Shown here piece after piece: positions 32,901 to 40,465 of a DNA stretch of 64,000 nt. Location: assembly GCF_900120405.1 (NCBI RefSeq), contig NZ_LT635493.1, positions 1,023,452 to 1,087,451 of the forward strand. The letters run 5' to 3'. The number at the start of each line of letters is the position of its first letter. Position 1 is the stretch's first letter. A model generated the notes under the pieces. It worked only from the letters and a program-made list of their open reading frames with translations. It was not told the origin of the DNA and did not search any database. The position numbers and the translations under genes are program-made. The stretch comes from Urinicoccus massiliensis (GTDB taxonomy: Bacteria; Bacillota; Clostridia; Tissierellales; Peptoniphilaceae).

Positions 32901-34372
32901 TCGGAAAAGATCAAATTAAATCCTTAACCATTACGGCTGGGGGAGAAACTTATACCTTCGATGATTTAAGTAAGGACACTAACATTCCTGTTAGTAACCT
33001 AGGCTACACCTATTTCTATACTGTGGTAACCAAGGATGGAGTCCTATACCAAGGAAAATTCACAAAAACGGCCAAGGAATTGGGAGATTCCTATACAATT
33101 GAATTAAAGGCAGAAAATCCAGGTAAGGAAAAAACTAAGAAAGACTTTGATAGTCTAGTAGCTACAGCAGAAGGGCTTATCAAGGATTCTAGCTACACTC
33201 AAGAGTCCAGAGATAAACTACAAGTAGCTCTTACATCTGCAAAACACCAAGGAAATCTTCAAGCCTACACGGAAGCCTGTAAGATTATCACTGATGCCAT
33301 GAGTGGATTGAAAAAAGCAAATACACTTCCAGACAAAGAAAAAGCAAAAGAATCCTTAGAAGGCTTAATCCGTAGACTATCCAACCTCAAGAAGGCAGAT
33401 TATGAATCCAAGGCATGGGATGCTTTTGACAAGGAAATGTATAAGGCCAAGGCCGTATTGAAGGATGCAAATTCTTCCGAAGATGCTCTAAATTCCGCTC
33501 GGATAGCCCTGACACAAGCCAAGGATGAATTGGACAAGCACAAGATTGTTCCTGAAGACATGACCAAGGCAGAAAAGAATCTAAGAGATTTAATCAAAAC
33601 CATTGAAAGGCTGGAAGAAAAGAACTACACCAAGGAAACTTGGAAAGACTTAAAAGATACTTTAGACCAAGCAAAGGATGAATTAAACTATTCCAAACGG
33701 ACAGAAAGGTCCCTAGAAAGAGCCTACGACAAGTTAAACAAGGCCTACAAGGACTTAAAACTTGCCGATAAGCTGGCCCAAGAAGCAGAAAAAATCAACC
33801 AAGGCCACAAGGTCCTGGTAAGAAATTCCAGCTATCAAAACATGACCGACATCAAGAGCCACTGGGCAAGAGACTTTATCAAATACTGCATGGACAGAGG
33901 CTACCTAGTCGGAACCTCCATTACAAACTTTAGCCCCGACCGTCCAACAACGAGAGCAGAATTTGTTACCGTTTTATCTCGTCTAGCAGGTATTAAGGAA
34001 GAAAACTACAAGAAGAACAAGTTTACCGACGTGCCAAAAGGCGTTTACTACGAAGCAGCCGTCAACTGGGCCCAAGAAAAGAAGATCGTGGAAGGAACCG
34101 GCAGCAGCAGGTTTGCTCCAGACCAAACCATGACAAGAGAAGAAATGGCCACCATCTTAGACCGCTACTTCCAAGCAACCAACAAGGCCTATGGAAACAG
34201 AGGAGCCCTATACTTTAAAGACCAAGGAGAAATGTCATCCTGGGCAGCAGACAGCGTAAAACGCATGACCCAAGCAGGCATCCTCCATGGAACCGATAGA
34301 AACACCTTTGAACCCAAATCCAGCTTTACAAGAGCAGAATTGGCAACGGTTATCTATCAATTGAATAAGTAA
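29927..34372 (+). CDS. Giant LRR-FIVAR-SLH surface protein
   Basis: 1481 residues with a signal peptide (cut near SSLLA). About 75-265 are internalin-type leucine-rich repeats (LKDLTKLESLQIWGL, LKKLTNLTMLYINNTKV, LKDLTLLDKVSLQNNEI). About 360-420 are Lys/Glu-rich helices. About 425-500 resemble a Cna/SpaA-type beta-sandwich (GPGTYTVKISHPGF). A Flg_new-like segment near 705-745 reads FLGWYDERYGGKKYTEET. Three FIVAR repeats occupy about 1065-1290, and three SLH modules end the protein (about 1305-1481; MTDIKSHWARDFIKY). LRR proteins of this kind often bind host or bacterial partners. Codon and base composition look more AT-rich in the N-terminal third than in the C-terminal SLH part, suggesting domain shuffling. 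Confidence 0.85.
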   Translation: MSKNRKLAGALSAVLLISSFPSSLLAVKEIDNSPIYAEKVGANHSNVLQMQVKNTPIEKNEKTLSSQERSSSEVPEDENVIPDKTLQKLINVSLDRKEDEKITKSDLAGLTEIAFYCYDDGDIIHDLKGLENAKNVTELLLHYDGTDISYLKDLTKLESLQIWGLEKGQEQKDDFVQSELTDISSLKKLTNLTMLYINNTKVSNLTPLKDLTLLDKVSLQNNEITSDDLVPLQNLPKTKNGRTYLSLDGNKIADGRELKKLDFSITASKQRITIKPKSNIFENPCINLWGERYALNNEHLSAVTTAEDSSINFENQKYKIIGDIDNLQEIKVDWGDRTGESHGGTLTIDLSELWKNGKDKNLSKAKEEANKAIEGLANLSDEEKTTYKDRVTKAEKTQEIEKAVEEAKKANQAKQEKHLVNIHVSGYADKTYIQKLYNAEIKIENTDTDGDSGKKDEGSALVWELGPGTYTVKISHPGFQGLTQENVQVDKNTTDLYFKLQKNENTDQDDKHQYAQPSIQKISLVEFGNPKRVLGKGSINGNLISFVVKDKQDRERIFNNKATIRIDESTNIHAYNTLSYIVPSRFETSDGADPEGDLRALSGYVDQPINFNPDGTTSLFIKGKGGKASEYSMVIKSDDIEKQHVVLFDMAADKSNSLGGVELKYKGERQGGKECQELVQLVEHGSCFKEPFQWISDNYPKIKASWPQHTLGEFLGWYDERYGGKKYTEETPIEEDTVLYPRFERTSMPTEYNDPFTVWIPGNVDVFKAPLKVSWSVNGTDFKDFTRPEDVKVEKGDTLYLKIDDSASEWKLSGMEARYGLLKLPIEKDDQGVYHLKPIPSHDLSDLYPKNCVYLSWVKSGDEGEGAFDLNKQHNIHLLQEGTKVEFTNIQESTDDKTELELLSKFQEGHTIRFQVQGEEITEVNAQDQADKPVKLNKDSETKDEKTGLITRNYSFVMPADDVDLIVKGTYRKKLSLRRIDFNFKDSQGKKVGKDQIKSLTITAGGETYTFDDLSKDTNIPVSNLGYTYFYTVVTKDGVLYQGKFTKTAKELGDSYTIELKAENPGKEKTKKDFDSLVATAEGLIKDSSYTQESRDKLQVALTSAKHQGNLQAYTEACKIITDAMSGLKKANTLPDKEKAKESLEGLIRRLSNLKKADYESKAWDAFDKEMYKAKAVLKDANSSEDALNSARIALTQAKDELDKHKIVPEDMTKAEKNLRDLIKTIERLEEKNYTKETWKDLKDTLDQAKDELNYSKRTERSLERAYDKLNKAYKDLKLADKLAQEAEKINQGHKVLVRNSSYQNMTDIKSHWARDFIKYCMDRGYLVGTSITNFSPDRPTTRAEFVTVLSRLAGIKEENYKKNKFTDVPKGVYYEAAVNWAQEKKIVEGTGSSRFAPDQTMTREEMATILDRYFQATNKAYGNRGALYFKDQGEMSSWAADSVKRMTQAGILHGTDRNTFEPKSSFTRAELATVIYQLNK

Positions 34373-34393
34373 GTAGTAAAAAATACGAAGAGG

Positions 34394-34436
34394 AATTAAG
34401 GAGCATGAAGAGATTCTTGCTCCTTAATTTTTTTGT
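34394..34436 (+). terminator. Terminator after the LRR/SLH gene
   Basis: AATTAAGGAGCA (34394-34405) pairs with TGCTCCTTAATT (34418-34429), followed by T's. Confidence 0.88.
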
Positions 34437-34444
34437 AAAAAAAC

Positions 34445-34499
34445 TAGAAAAAAAGTCCTTAATTTTCCCTAAATTTAGGGGGAATTAAGGACTTTTTTC
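34445..34499. terminator. Second, bidirectional terminator
   Basis: GTCCTTAATT...AATTAAGGAC with an inner CCCTAAATTTAGGG palindrome, A-rich and T-rich ends. It shares AATTAAGGA with the previous hairpin, so the pair may have arisen by duplication. It insulates the next operon. Confidence 0.85.
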
Positions 34500-34528
34500 T
34501 TGACTTTACCAGACTGAAAATATATAAT
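34500..34528 (+). promoter_or_regulatory. Consensus promoter for the corrinoid/ECF/nitrogenase-like operon
   Basis: TTGACT (34500-34505), 17-bp spacer, TATAAT (34523-34528); predicted start near 34535. Confidence 0.85.
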
Positions 34529-34544
34529 GAATTCATAATAAAGA

Positions 34545-34797
34545 ATAAAGCTTTTATGTTGTTTCACTTGATGAAAACTAAGATGGAATTTGGTGTAAAT
34601 CCAAAACGGTCCCGCCGCTGTAAGCCAGGAGTGGGCTATCGAAACCACTGATTTTTTCGGGAAGGGGATAGTCTGTTAGGATAGGTAAGTCAGAATACAT
34701 GCATAAAAGATTGTGTAAGACGCGAGGAAACGTCCATTTACACCCTAGTATAACTGTGCAAATACGGGCATTGGTCAATCCAATGTCTTTTTTTATT
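34545..34797 (+). promoter_or_regulatory. Cobalamin riboswitch with terminator (controls the ECF/nitrogenase-like operon)
   Basis: Core motifs: TTTGGTGTAAATCC (about 34590) then AAACGGTCCCGCCGCTGTAA (34601-34620) with AAGCCAGGAG following, and a 3' AAGTCAGAATACATGCAT segment (about 34686). The terminator CATTGG-tcaat-CCAATG (34769-34785) is followed by a T-tract. It should shut off the downstream operon when cobalamin is bound. Confidence 0.95.
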
Positions 34798-34853
34798 GGA
34801 AAATTTGCTTGTTTCCGGGCCGGTAACGGCCTATTGCAGGAGCATAGATTCTT

Positions 34854-34983
34854 GGGTGAAGGCATCCCCCCTACTCTCTCAATGTTTTGATGCTTTCACC
34901 CCTCTCCATTTTGGAGTAAAAGAGCTTTTTTCAGAACCAAAATTCATAAATGAGCAGAAGGACGCTTGGATTTTCCAAGTGTC
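34854..34983 (+). promoter_or_regulatory. Extra leader hairpins between riboswitch terminator and first gene
   Basis: Two further stems follow the riboswitch: GGGTGAAGGCATC (34854-34866) with GATGCTTTCACCC (34889-34901), 13 pairs with one G-U, and GACGCTTGGA (34961-34970) with TCCAAGTGTC (34974-34983) ending 8 nt before the Shine-Dalgarno. They make the leader about 470 nt and may add a second control layer. No known riboswitch class is recognised. Confidence 0.55.
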
Positions 34984-35003
34984 TTTCAATAGGAGGAAAA
35001 ATT

Positions 35004-35393
35004 ATGGAAGTTAAAAATGTTCTTGTCCAGTTGGAAAAGTGTACAGGCGGTCTTTTAGAGAATATTCCGGACAGGTCTGAGCCCTTGGATATCCACGTTA
35101 GCCACCAAGTGGGAATTCAACAATTGGAAGGGGGCACTGAGGTGGTTTACCAGCTCCATACTGAGGTGGGACCAAGACCCAGGTCTTTGTTTTATTTGCA
35201 AATTGACCAGAGCATCCATGTAGCTTTTACAGATCCGGTTTCTTTGGACCGGGTAAGGGAGATGGCCTATGACTTGGCTAGCCAAGGGGCGAATGCTTTA
35301 AGTTTGCTCATAGCGAATTTAACCAGGGAATTGATTGGGACGGCGATTATGGTTCCGCCTCAATTAAACCAGAGGGAATTTAAAGTGCTTTAG
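35004..35393 (+). CDS. Small SecB-like protein, first gene of the corrinoid operon
   Basis: 129 residues from the ATG at 35004 (AGGAGG 7 nt upstream); an upstream in-frame start overlaps the leader hairpin and is unlikely. No signal peptide or membrane helix. The pattern of beta-strands (IHVSHQVGIQQL, EVVYQLHTEVGP, LFYLQIDQSIHVAF) followed by a long helix ending ANLTRELIGTAIMVPPQLN resembles SecB export chaperones, whose last helix precedes a short Pro-rich motif. A dedicated chaperone for the several exported proteins of this operon is conceivable. Assignment is by fold pattern only and tentative. Confidence 0.45.
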   Translation: MEVKNVLVQLEKCTGGLLENIPDRSEPLDIHVSHQVGIQQLEGGTEVVYQLHTEVGPRPRSLFYLQIDQSIHVAFTDPVSLDRVREMAYDLASQGANALSLLIANLTRELIGTAIMVPPQLNQREFKVL

Positions 35394-35457
35394 GGGATGG
35401 AGAGTGAATTTTACGGAATTTGACCTAGGCCTAGGACCTAGATTTTAAGAGGTAGTT

Positions 35458-36339
35458 ATGAATGATTTTTTTAAGGACTACAACCCCTGGGGCCAGGGGG
35501 GATTTTTTCTTGGAATTGTGGCCTTTACCATGTTTCTTCGACATCCTGTGGTTCAAGTCTTCAGCTTGTTGGGGGCCTTGGTTTATAACTGGATCCAGGT
35601 GGGCTTTGGCAGGAGTTTAAAGACTTTTTATATGGCCTTGGGATCGGGGGTTTTTATTAGCATTTTAAACCCTCTTTTGGTCCACCAAGGGGCCACAATT
35701 TTAGCTTATTTTCCCAATGGGAATCCCTTGACCCTAGAATCTATTTTTTTTGGTCTGTCGGCCGGGGCCATGTTTACGTCAACCATCCTTTGGCTTGCTT
35801 GCCACAACCGGATTATGACTTCGGACCGCATTTTGTACTTATCAGCGGGGGTTTTCCCGTCTTTATCCTTGATTCTTTCTATGGTTTTACGTTTTGTCCC
35901 TCTTTATAAGGAAAGGATTAAGACCATTTATGCCTGTCGCTTGGGGATTGGGGAGGACTTGTCCCAGGGAAACTTGTGGCGGCGGTTTAAAAATGCCCTG
36001 AAGATTTTTTCGATTTTTGTCACCTGGTCTTTGGAGGCCAGTATTGAAACAGCGGACTCTATGAAGGCCAGGGGACACGGGCTTCCCGGCAGGACTCATT
36101 TTGCACTTTTTAAAATGGAAAGAAGGGACTGGGTCCTTCTTGGCCTTTTGGTCTTTTGTGCCTCGATTTGTATCTTGGCAGCCTACCGGAGGAAGTTTAA
36201 GTTGGTGATTTATCCCATGGTGAAAATTGCCAAATTGACGCCTTTTTCTATTTTTGCCTTTGGGGCCTTTATCTTGTTTGCCTTTATGCCTGTGTTTGTA
36301 TCTCTTTTGGAGGAATATCGGTGGAAATACTTAAAGTAG
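35458..36339 (+). CDS. ecfT: ECF transporter transmembrane component T
   Basis: 293 residues with about six membrane segments and the ECF-T coupling motif SMKARGHG (about 200; the Ala-Arg-Gly signature that docks into the ATPases), and a cytoplasmic helical region before it. T components couple ATP hydrolysis to an S component that binds the vitamin. It follows the SecB-like gene by 64 bp and overlaps the ATPase gene by 19 bp. A second S-type partner is not adjacent; the likely one is the last gene of the operon. Confidence 0.88.
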   Translation: MNDFFKDYNPWGQGGFFLGIVAFTMFLRHPVVQVFSLLGALVYNWIQVGFGRSLKTFYMALGSGVFISILNPLLVHQGATILAYFPNGNPLTLESIFFGLSAGAMFTSTILWLACHNRIMTSDRILYLSAGVFPSLSLILSMVLRFVPLYKERIKTIYACRLGIGEDLSQGNLWRRFKNALKIFSIFVTWSLEASIETADSMKARGHGLPGRTHFALFKMERRDWVLLGLLVFCASICILAAYRRKFKLVIYPMVKIAKLTPFSIFAFGAFILFAFMPVFVSLLEEYRWKYLK

Positions 36340-37958
36340 AAAATTTTTCCTTTAAATATCCTGGGGAGGGACCCTGGATTTTAAACAATGTGGATTTTTC
36401 CCTAAAGGAGGGGGAGTTTGTTCTTTTGACGGGCCTGTCTGCTTCGGGAAAAACGACTCTTTTAAGGCAATGTAAAAAGCCTCTGGCTGCCTTTGGTGAC
36501 AAAAAAGGGAGGATTTTTTTCCAGGGGAAGGAGTTGGACCAGCTGAGCTTAAGAGAGGATGCCCAGGGCATTGGTTTTGTCCAACAGGATCCTCAAAATC
36601 AAATTGTCACGGACAAGGTTTGGCATGAGTTGGCTTTTGGTTTGGAGTCACTGGGTTTGGACCAGGAGACTATGCGGCTTAGGGTTGGCGAGATTGCCAG
36701 TTTTTTTGGTATGGAGCCCTGGTTTTTAAAGAAGGTAAGGGACCTTTCTGGGGGGCAACTCCAGATGGTGAACCTGGCTTCTATTTTGTGCATGCAGCCA
36801 AAGTTGTTGCTCTTGGATGAACCTACGGCCATGCTGGACCCTATTGCTTCCTTGGAGTTTTTCCAGGGGCTAAACCGGGTTTGCCAAGAGCTGGGCATTA
36901 CTGTCTTGGTGAGTGAGCACCGTCTGACGGAGCCCTATGCTCTGGCTAAGAGGATCTTGTTTTTACAGGATGGGAAAATTGCTTTTGATGGGGACCCCAG
37001 GTCTTTCGCTCAAGAAATGAAAAGCAATCCCCAGGCGATTTTAAAATCTCTTCCCAGTCCTGTGCAAATTTATGCGAAAAGTTCCTGGACGGACCAGGTT
37101 CCCCTAACGGTTGGGGAGGCCTTGAGAAGTCGGCCTAAAATAGAAAGAAGGGACTTAGAGGACCAAGACCGGGAAGGCTTTGTCGATGGTCCCAGTCTTT
37201 TATCCATGGAAAAGATTTATTTCCGCTATCAAAAGGAGGGGCCGGATGTTTTAAAGGGGGTGAATTTCGACTTAAAAAAGGGAGAAATTCATGCTATCCT
37301 GGGAGGAAATGGGGCAGGTAAGTCCAGCCTTTTAAAGGTCATAGCCGGGGTGGAGGAGGCCCATCGGGGAAAGATTTTTCATGAGGGAGTCCGACGTAAA
37401 CCCGGGACAAGGCCAGAGGATTTGGCCCTGGTTCCCCAGCACCCCAAGGCCTTGTTTGTTTATAAAAGGGCTCGGGAGGAGTTGGAGGAAATGACCCAAG
37501 ACCAGGAGGCCTTAAAAAAAGTCATTGAGGACTTTGACTTGGGCAGGATCCTGGACCACCACCCCTTTGATTTAAGTGGAGGGGAGATGGAACGCCTGGC
37601 CTTGGCTAAGATTTTTCTTAAAAGACCGAAAATTTTGCTTTTAGATGAGCCCACCAAGGGAATGGATGGGGATTTTAAGTTGAAGTTTAAGGGGCTTTTA
37701 AGGGACTATTTGCAAGAGGGGGGCAGTGTTTTAATGGTGAGCCATGATGTGGAATTTTGTGCTGAAACGGCCCATAGGTGTTCTTTGTTTTTTAATGGAG
37801 AGTGCATCAGTCAGGGTTCTCGCAGGGAATTTTTTTCGGGCAACCACTTCTATACTACGGCGGCCAATAAAATTTTTCGCAAGGAAAACCCCAATATTTT
37901 GACAGTTGAAGATGCAGTGGAAGCAATAAATTTTGATCAAGAAAGGGAAGGGATATGA
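36321..37958 (+). CDS. ecfA: ECF transporter ATPase, two fused nucleotide-binding domains (EcfA-EcfA')
   Basis: 545 residues from a GTG with GGAGG upstream. Domain 1 has Walker A GLSASGKTTLLR (about 34-45), signature DLSGGQLQMVNLAS and Walker B LLLLDEPTAMLD. Domain 2 has GGNGAGKSSLLK (about 330), signature DLSGGEMERLALAK and ILLLDEPTKGMD. Both sites look functional. Fusion replaces the separate EcfA/EcfA' subunits and indicates a dedicated (group I) rather than shared ECF module. Its end overlaps the next start by 4 bp (ATGA). Confidence 0.93.
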   Translation: MEILKVENFSFKYPGEGPWILNNVDFSLKEGEFVLLTGLSASGKTTLLRQCKKPLAAFGDKKGRIFFQGKELDQLSLREDAQGIGFVQQDPQNQIVTDKVWHELAFGLESLGLDQETMRLRVGEIASFFGMEPWFLKKVRDLSGGQLQMVNLASILCMQPKLLLLDEPTAMLDPIASLEFFQGLNRVCQELGITVLVSEHRLTEPYALAKRILFLQDGKIAFDGDPRSFAQEMKSNPQAILKSLPSPVQIYAKSSWTDQVPLTVGEALRSRPKIERRDLEDQDREGFVDGPSLLSMEKIYFRYQKEGPDVLKGVNFDLKKGEIHAILGGNGAGKSSLLKVIAGVEEAHRGKIFHEGVRRKPGTRPEDLALVPQHPKALFVYKRAREELEEMTQDQEALKKVIEDFDLGRILDHHPFDLSGGEMERLALAKIFLKRPKILLLDEPTKGMDGDFKLKFKGLLRDYLQEGGSVLMVSHDVEFCAETAHRCSLFFNGECISQGSRREFFSGNHFYTTAANKIFRKENPNILTVEDAVEAINFDQEREGI

Positions 37959-39493
37959 AAAGAAAAATTACGGGACTCTTGGCTCTTAGCCTGATATTTT
38001 CTTTGACTGGTCAGGTCTTTGCCAGTTCAAGAGTCAACAAGGAAGTGGCTGAAACGGCCCAGTTTTTATACCAAACTGTAGACCAGCCAAACTTTGGAAC
38101 CATAGCCGGAGAGTGGACGGTTTTATCTTTGGCAAGAAGTGGAGAAAAGCTACCGGATGGTTACCTAGACAACTACTACAAGAGGGTAGAGGCCCATGTT
38201 CAAGCTAAGAATGGGGACCTGTCAAAAAACAAGTTTACGGAATATTCCAGGATCATTTGTGCCCTAACAGCCATTGGGAAGGACCCCAGAAATGTTGCTG
38301 GCCATGACTTGGTGAAGCCCCTGTCTAATTTTAATAGTGTAATCAAGCAAGGATTAAATGGACCTATTTGGGCCCTAATTGCCCTGGATACCAAGGGCTA
38401 TGACCTATCTCCTATTGAACCGGCTCAAGAGCAAAATTCCAGGGATCGGATGATTGGGGAAATTTTACGGAGGGAAGTTAAGGGTGGCGGTTGGAACCTG
38501 ATGGGGGACAAGGCTGACCCGGACATGACGGCAATGGCTCTGTATGCTTTGGCTCCCTACAAGGGTCAAGCCAGGGTCAAGGGGGCCATCGATCGAGGGG
38601 TTCAAGCTCTTTCTGACATGCAACTCCCTACAGGGGGCTACACAACTATGGGAAATGAAAATTCAGAATCGTCAGCCCAAGCTATTATTGCCTTGACTAG
38701 CCTAGGGATTGATCCAGCCAAGGACTACCGTTTCGTTAAAAGTGATGCCAGTGGACAAAAGCATAGTCTGGTAGATGCTCTTTTAAGCTATAAGGCTCCA
38801 GGTGGTGGTTTTAAACACATCCACACAGAAAGTCAAGCCAATGGAATGGGAACAGACCAAGCCATGGAGGCGTTGGTTGCCCTGAAACGTTTTGAAGAAG
38901 GTAAGACGCCCTTGTTTAATATGAAGGATGTGGCCCTCCAAGGAGGCCAAGGTAGGGGAGGAAAAAGTCAAGAAGCCTTTACTGACCTGGAAGGAAACTG
39001 GGCCAAGGATTTAATCCTTCAAAGCAAGGGCTATGGAATTGCCAATGGAAGTGGGACCTTCCAACCAGGCAAGGCCATTACCCGGGGCGAATTCGCCGTG
39101 GGTCTTGTCCAAGGTTTAAACTTGGGCCAAAGACCGGGGAAGGCCTTTAAGGATGTGAAAGATACAGATTGGTATGCAGCGGACATCAAGATTGCCACGG
39201 CCCATGAAATTATCTTTGGCCGGGGAGATGGAAATTTTGATCCTAAGGCCACCATTACCCGGCAAGAAGCCTTCTCTATGTTGGCAAGGTCTCTTAACAA
39301 GGAAAAAGCTGACCTGGCCGTGCTAGACCAATTTAAGGACAAGAAGGACATTGCCTCATGGGCTCAAGAGGCCTGCTCTGTAATGGTGGGAAAAAACTTG
39401 GTTAAGGGCCGTCCGGAGGGGCTTGCTCCCAAGGCGGAAATTTCAAGAGCGGAAGCTGTTCAACTCATCCACCAAGTGGCGGGAGCTAAATAG
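37955..39493 (+). CDS. Alpha/alpha-barrel SLH protein (intrinsic-factor alpha-domain-like)
   Basis: 512 residues, signal peptide cut after GQVFA. About 25-325 form an alpha/alpha-barrel of the same type as in the large protein at 24-27 kb: KGGGWNLMGDKADPDMTAMALYALAPYKGQ here versus the GGWDLYNPGNN...DTTAMAIQALAPYK region there. Further repeats are SSAQAIIALTSLGIDPA and GGGFKHIHTESQANGMGTDQAMEAL. Three SLH modules follow (about 340-512). It has no DUF4430, which instead is encoded two genes downstream. The start overlaps the ATPase gene, so it belongs firmly to the transporter operon. Likely a surface corrinoid receptor half. Confidence 0.85.
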   Translation: MKRKITGLLALSLIFSLTGQVFASSRVNKEVAETAQFLYQTVDQPNFGTIAGEWTVLSLARSGEKLPDGYLDNYYKRVEAHVQAKNGDLSKNKFTEYSRIICALTAIGKDPRNVAGHDLVKPLSNFNSVIKQGLNGPIWALIALDTKGYDLSPIEPAQEQNSRDRMIGEILRREVKGGGWNLMGDKADPDMTAMALYALAPYKGQARVKGAIDRGVQALSDMQLPTGGYTTMGNENSESSAQAIIALTSLGIDPAKDYRFVKSDASGQKHSLVDALLSYKAPGGGFKHIHTESQANGMGTDQAMEALVALKRFEEGKTPLFNMKDVALQGGQGRGGKSQEAFTDLEGNWAKDLILQSKGYGIANGSGTFQPGKAITRGEFAVGLVQGLNLGQRPGKAFKDVKDTDWYAADIKIATAHEIIFGRGDGNFDPKATITRQEAFSMLARSLNKEKADLAVLDQFKDKKDIASWAQEACSVMVGKNLVKGRPEGLAPKAEISRAEAVQLIHQVAGAK

Positions 39494-39653
39494 AAAGAAG
39501 TTTTATTATTTAAGATTTATTTAAAAATAAAAGACTAGATTTATAAAAAAAGAAGTGGTATATTTAAACATTGGAAAGAGAGTTTAATGGCTACTTTTCA
39601 TGTTAAGTTTGTTAAAGCAATTAAGACCCGGCAATTGGGTGAAATTGAAAAAA

Positions 39654-39701
39654 GATAAGAACCATTTCTAGTATTCGTTAAAAGCGAGCCTGGTTCTTAT
39701 C
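39654..39701 (+). terminator. Hairpin before the SLH-only gene
   Basis: GATAAGAACCA (39654-39664) pairs with TGGTTCTTATC (39691-39701); no T-tract, so it is probably an attenuating or processing hairpin within the operon. Confidence 0.5.
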
Positions 39702-39720
39702 CTTGAAAGAAGGAGAAAAA

Positions 39721-40464
39721 ATGAAAAACACACAAAAACAAGCACTTGGACTAGCCTGTGTCCTTTTATTTTCCCTAACAGGACAAGTTTTTGCAGCAAG
39801 TGAAGCCAAGGAAGCTAAAAAAGATGCAACAAAAGTAGAAGCTCAAGCTCCTAAAAAAGAAGAAGTGAAAGAAGACGCTAAGGAAGAAGTTAAGAAAGAC
39901 CTTAAGGAAGATACCAAAAAAGAAGAAGCCAAGGAAGAAGTTTTTAAGGACATCAAGGGCAACTGGGCTGAAAAGCTAATTGCAGAAAGCAAGGGCTATG
40001 GAATTGCCAATGAAAGCAAGGAATTCCAACCTGAAAAAGCCATTACTCGGGGCGAATTTGCCGTTGGTCTTGTTCAAGGTTTAAACCTGGGCCTGGGTCA
40101 AAGACAAAGCAAGGACTTCAAGGATGTGAAAGATACAGACTGGTATGCAGCAGACATCAACATTGCCACTGCCCATGAAATTATCTTTGGCCGTGGGGAT
40201 GGAAACTTTGATCCTAATGCCACTATTACCCGTCAAGAAGCCTTCTCTATGTTGGCAAGAGCTCTTGATAAGCAAAAAGCTGACCTGGCTGTTTTAGATC
40301 AATTTAAAGATAATAAGGAAATTGACTCTTGGGCAAAAGAAGCTTGTGCCTTAATGGTAGAAAAGAAAGTCGTTAAGGGACGTCCTGAAGGCTTTGCTCC
40401 TAAAGCAGAAATTTCAAGAGCAGAAGCTGTTCAACTGATCCACCAACTGGCAGGGTTAAAATAA
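39721..40464 (+). CDS. SLH-only surface protein
   Basis: 247 residues from the ATG at 39721 (GAAGGAG upstream; an earlier TTG is less likely). The signal peptide is cut near GQVFAAS, a Lys/Glu-rich linker spans about 28-78, and three SLH modules fill the rest. The SLH block is nearly identical to that of the preceding gene (KDVKDTDWYAADI and HEIIFGRGDGNFDP are shared), so the two arose by duplication. With no other domain it may act as a wall anchor or spacer that recruits the DUF4430 protein encoded 2 bp downstream. Confidence 0.88.
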   Translation: MKNTQKQALGLACVLLFSLTGQVFAASEAKEAKKDATKVEAQAPKKEEVKEDAKEEVKKDLKEDTKKEEAKEEVFKDIKGNWAEKLIAESKGYGIANESKEFQPEKAITRGEFAVGLVQGLNLGLGQRQSKDFKDVKDTDWYAADINIATAHEIIFGRGDGNFDPNATITRQEAFSMLARALDKQKADLAVLDQFKDNKEIDSWAKEACALMVEKKVVKGRPEGFAPKAEISRAEAVQLIHQLAGLK

Positions 40465-40465
40465 A

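Noticed and set aside
34699-35014. Open frames of 63 and 72 codons
   Set aside because: They overlap the riboswitch terminator and the leader hairpins, lack ribosome-binding sites, and resemble no protein.
39587-39658. 23-codon ORF between the barrel-SLH and SLH-only genes
   Set aside because: A weak GGAAAGAG precedes it, but it has no recognisable features and its end overlaps the hairpin at 39654; too little support to call a gene.
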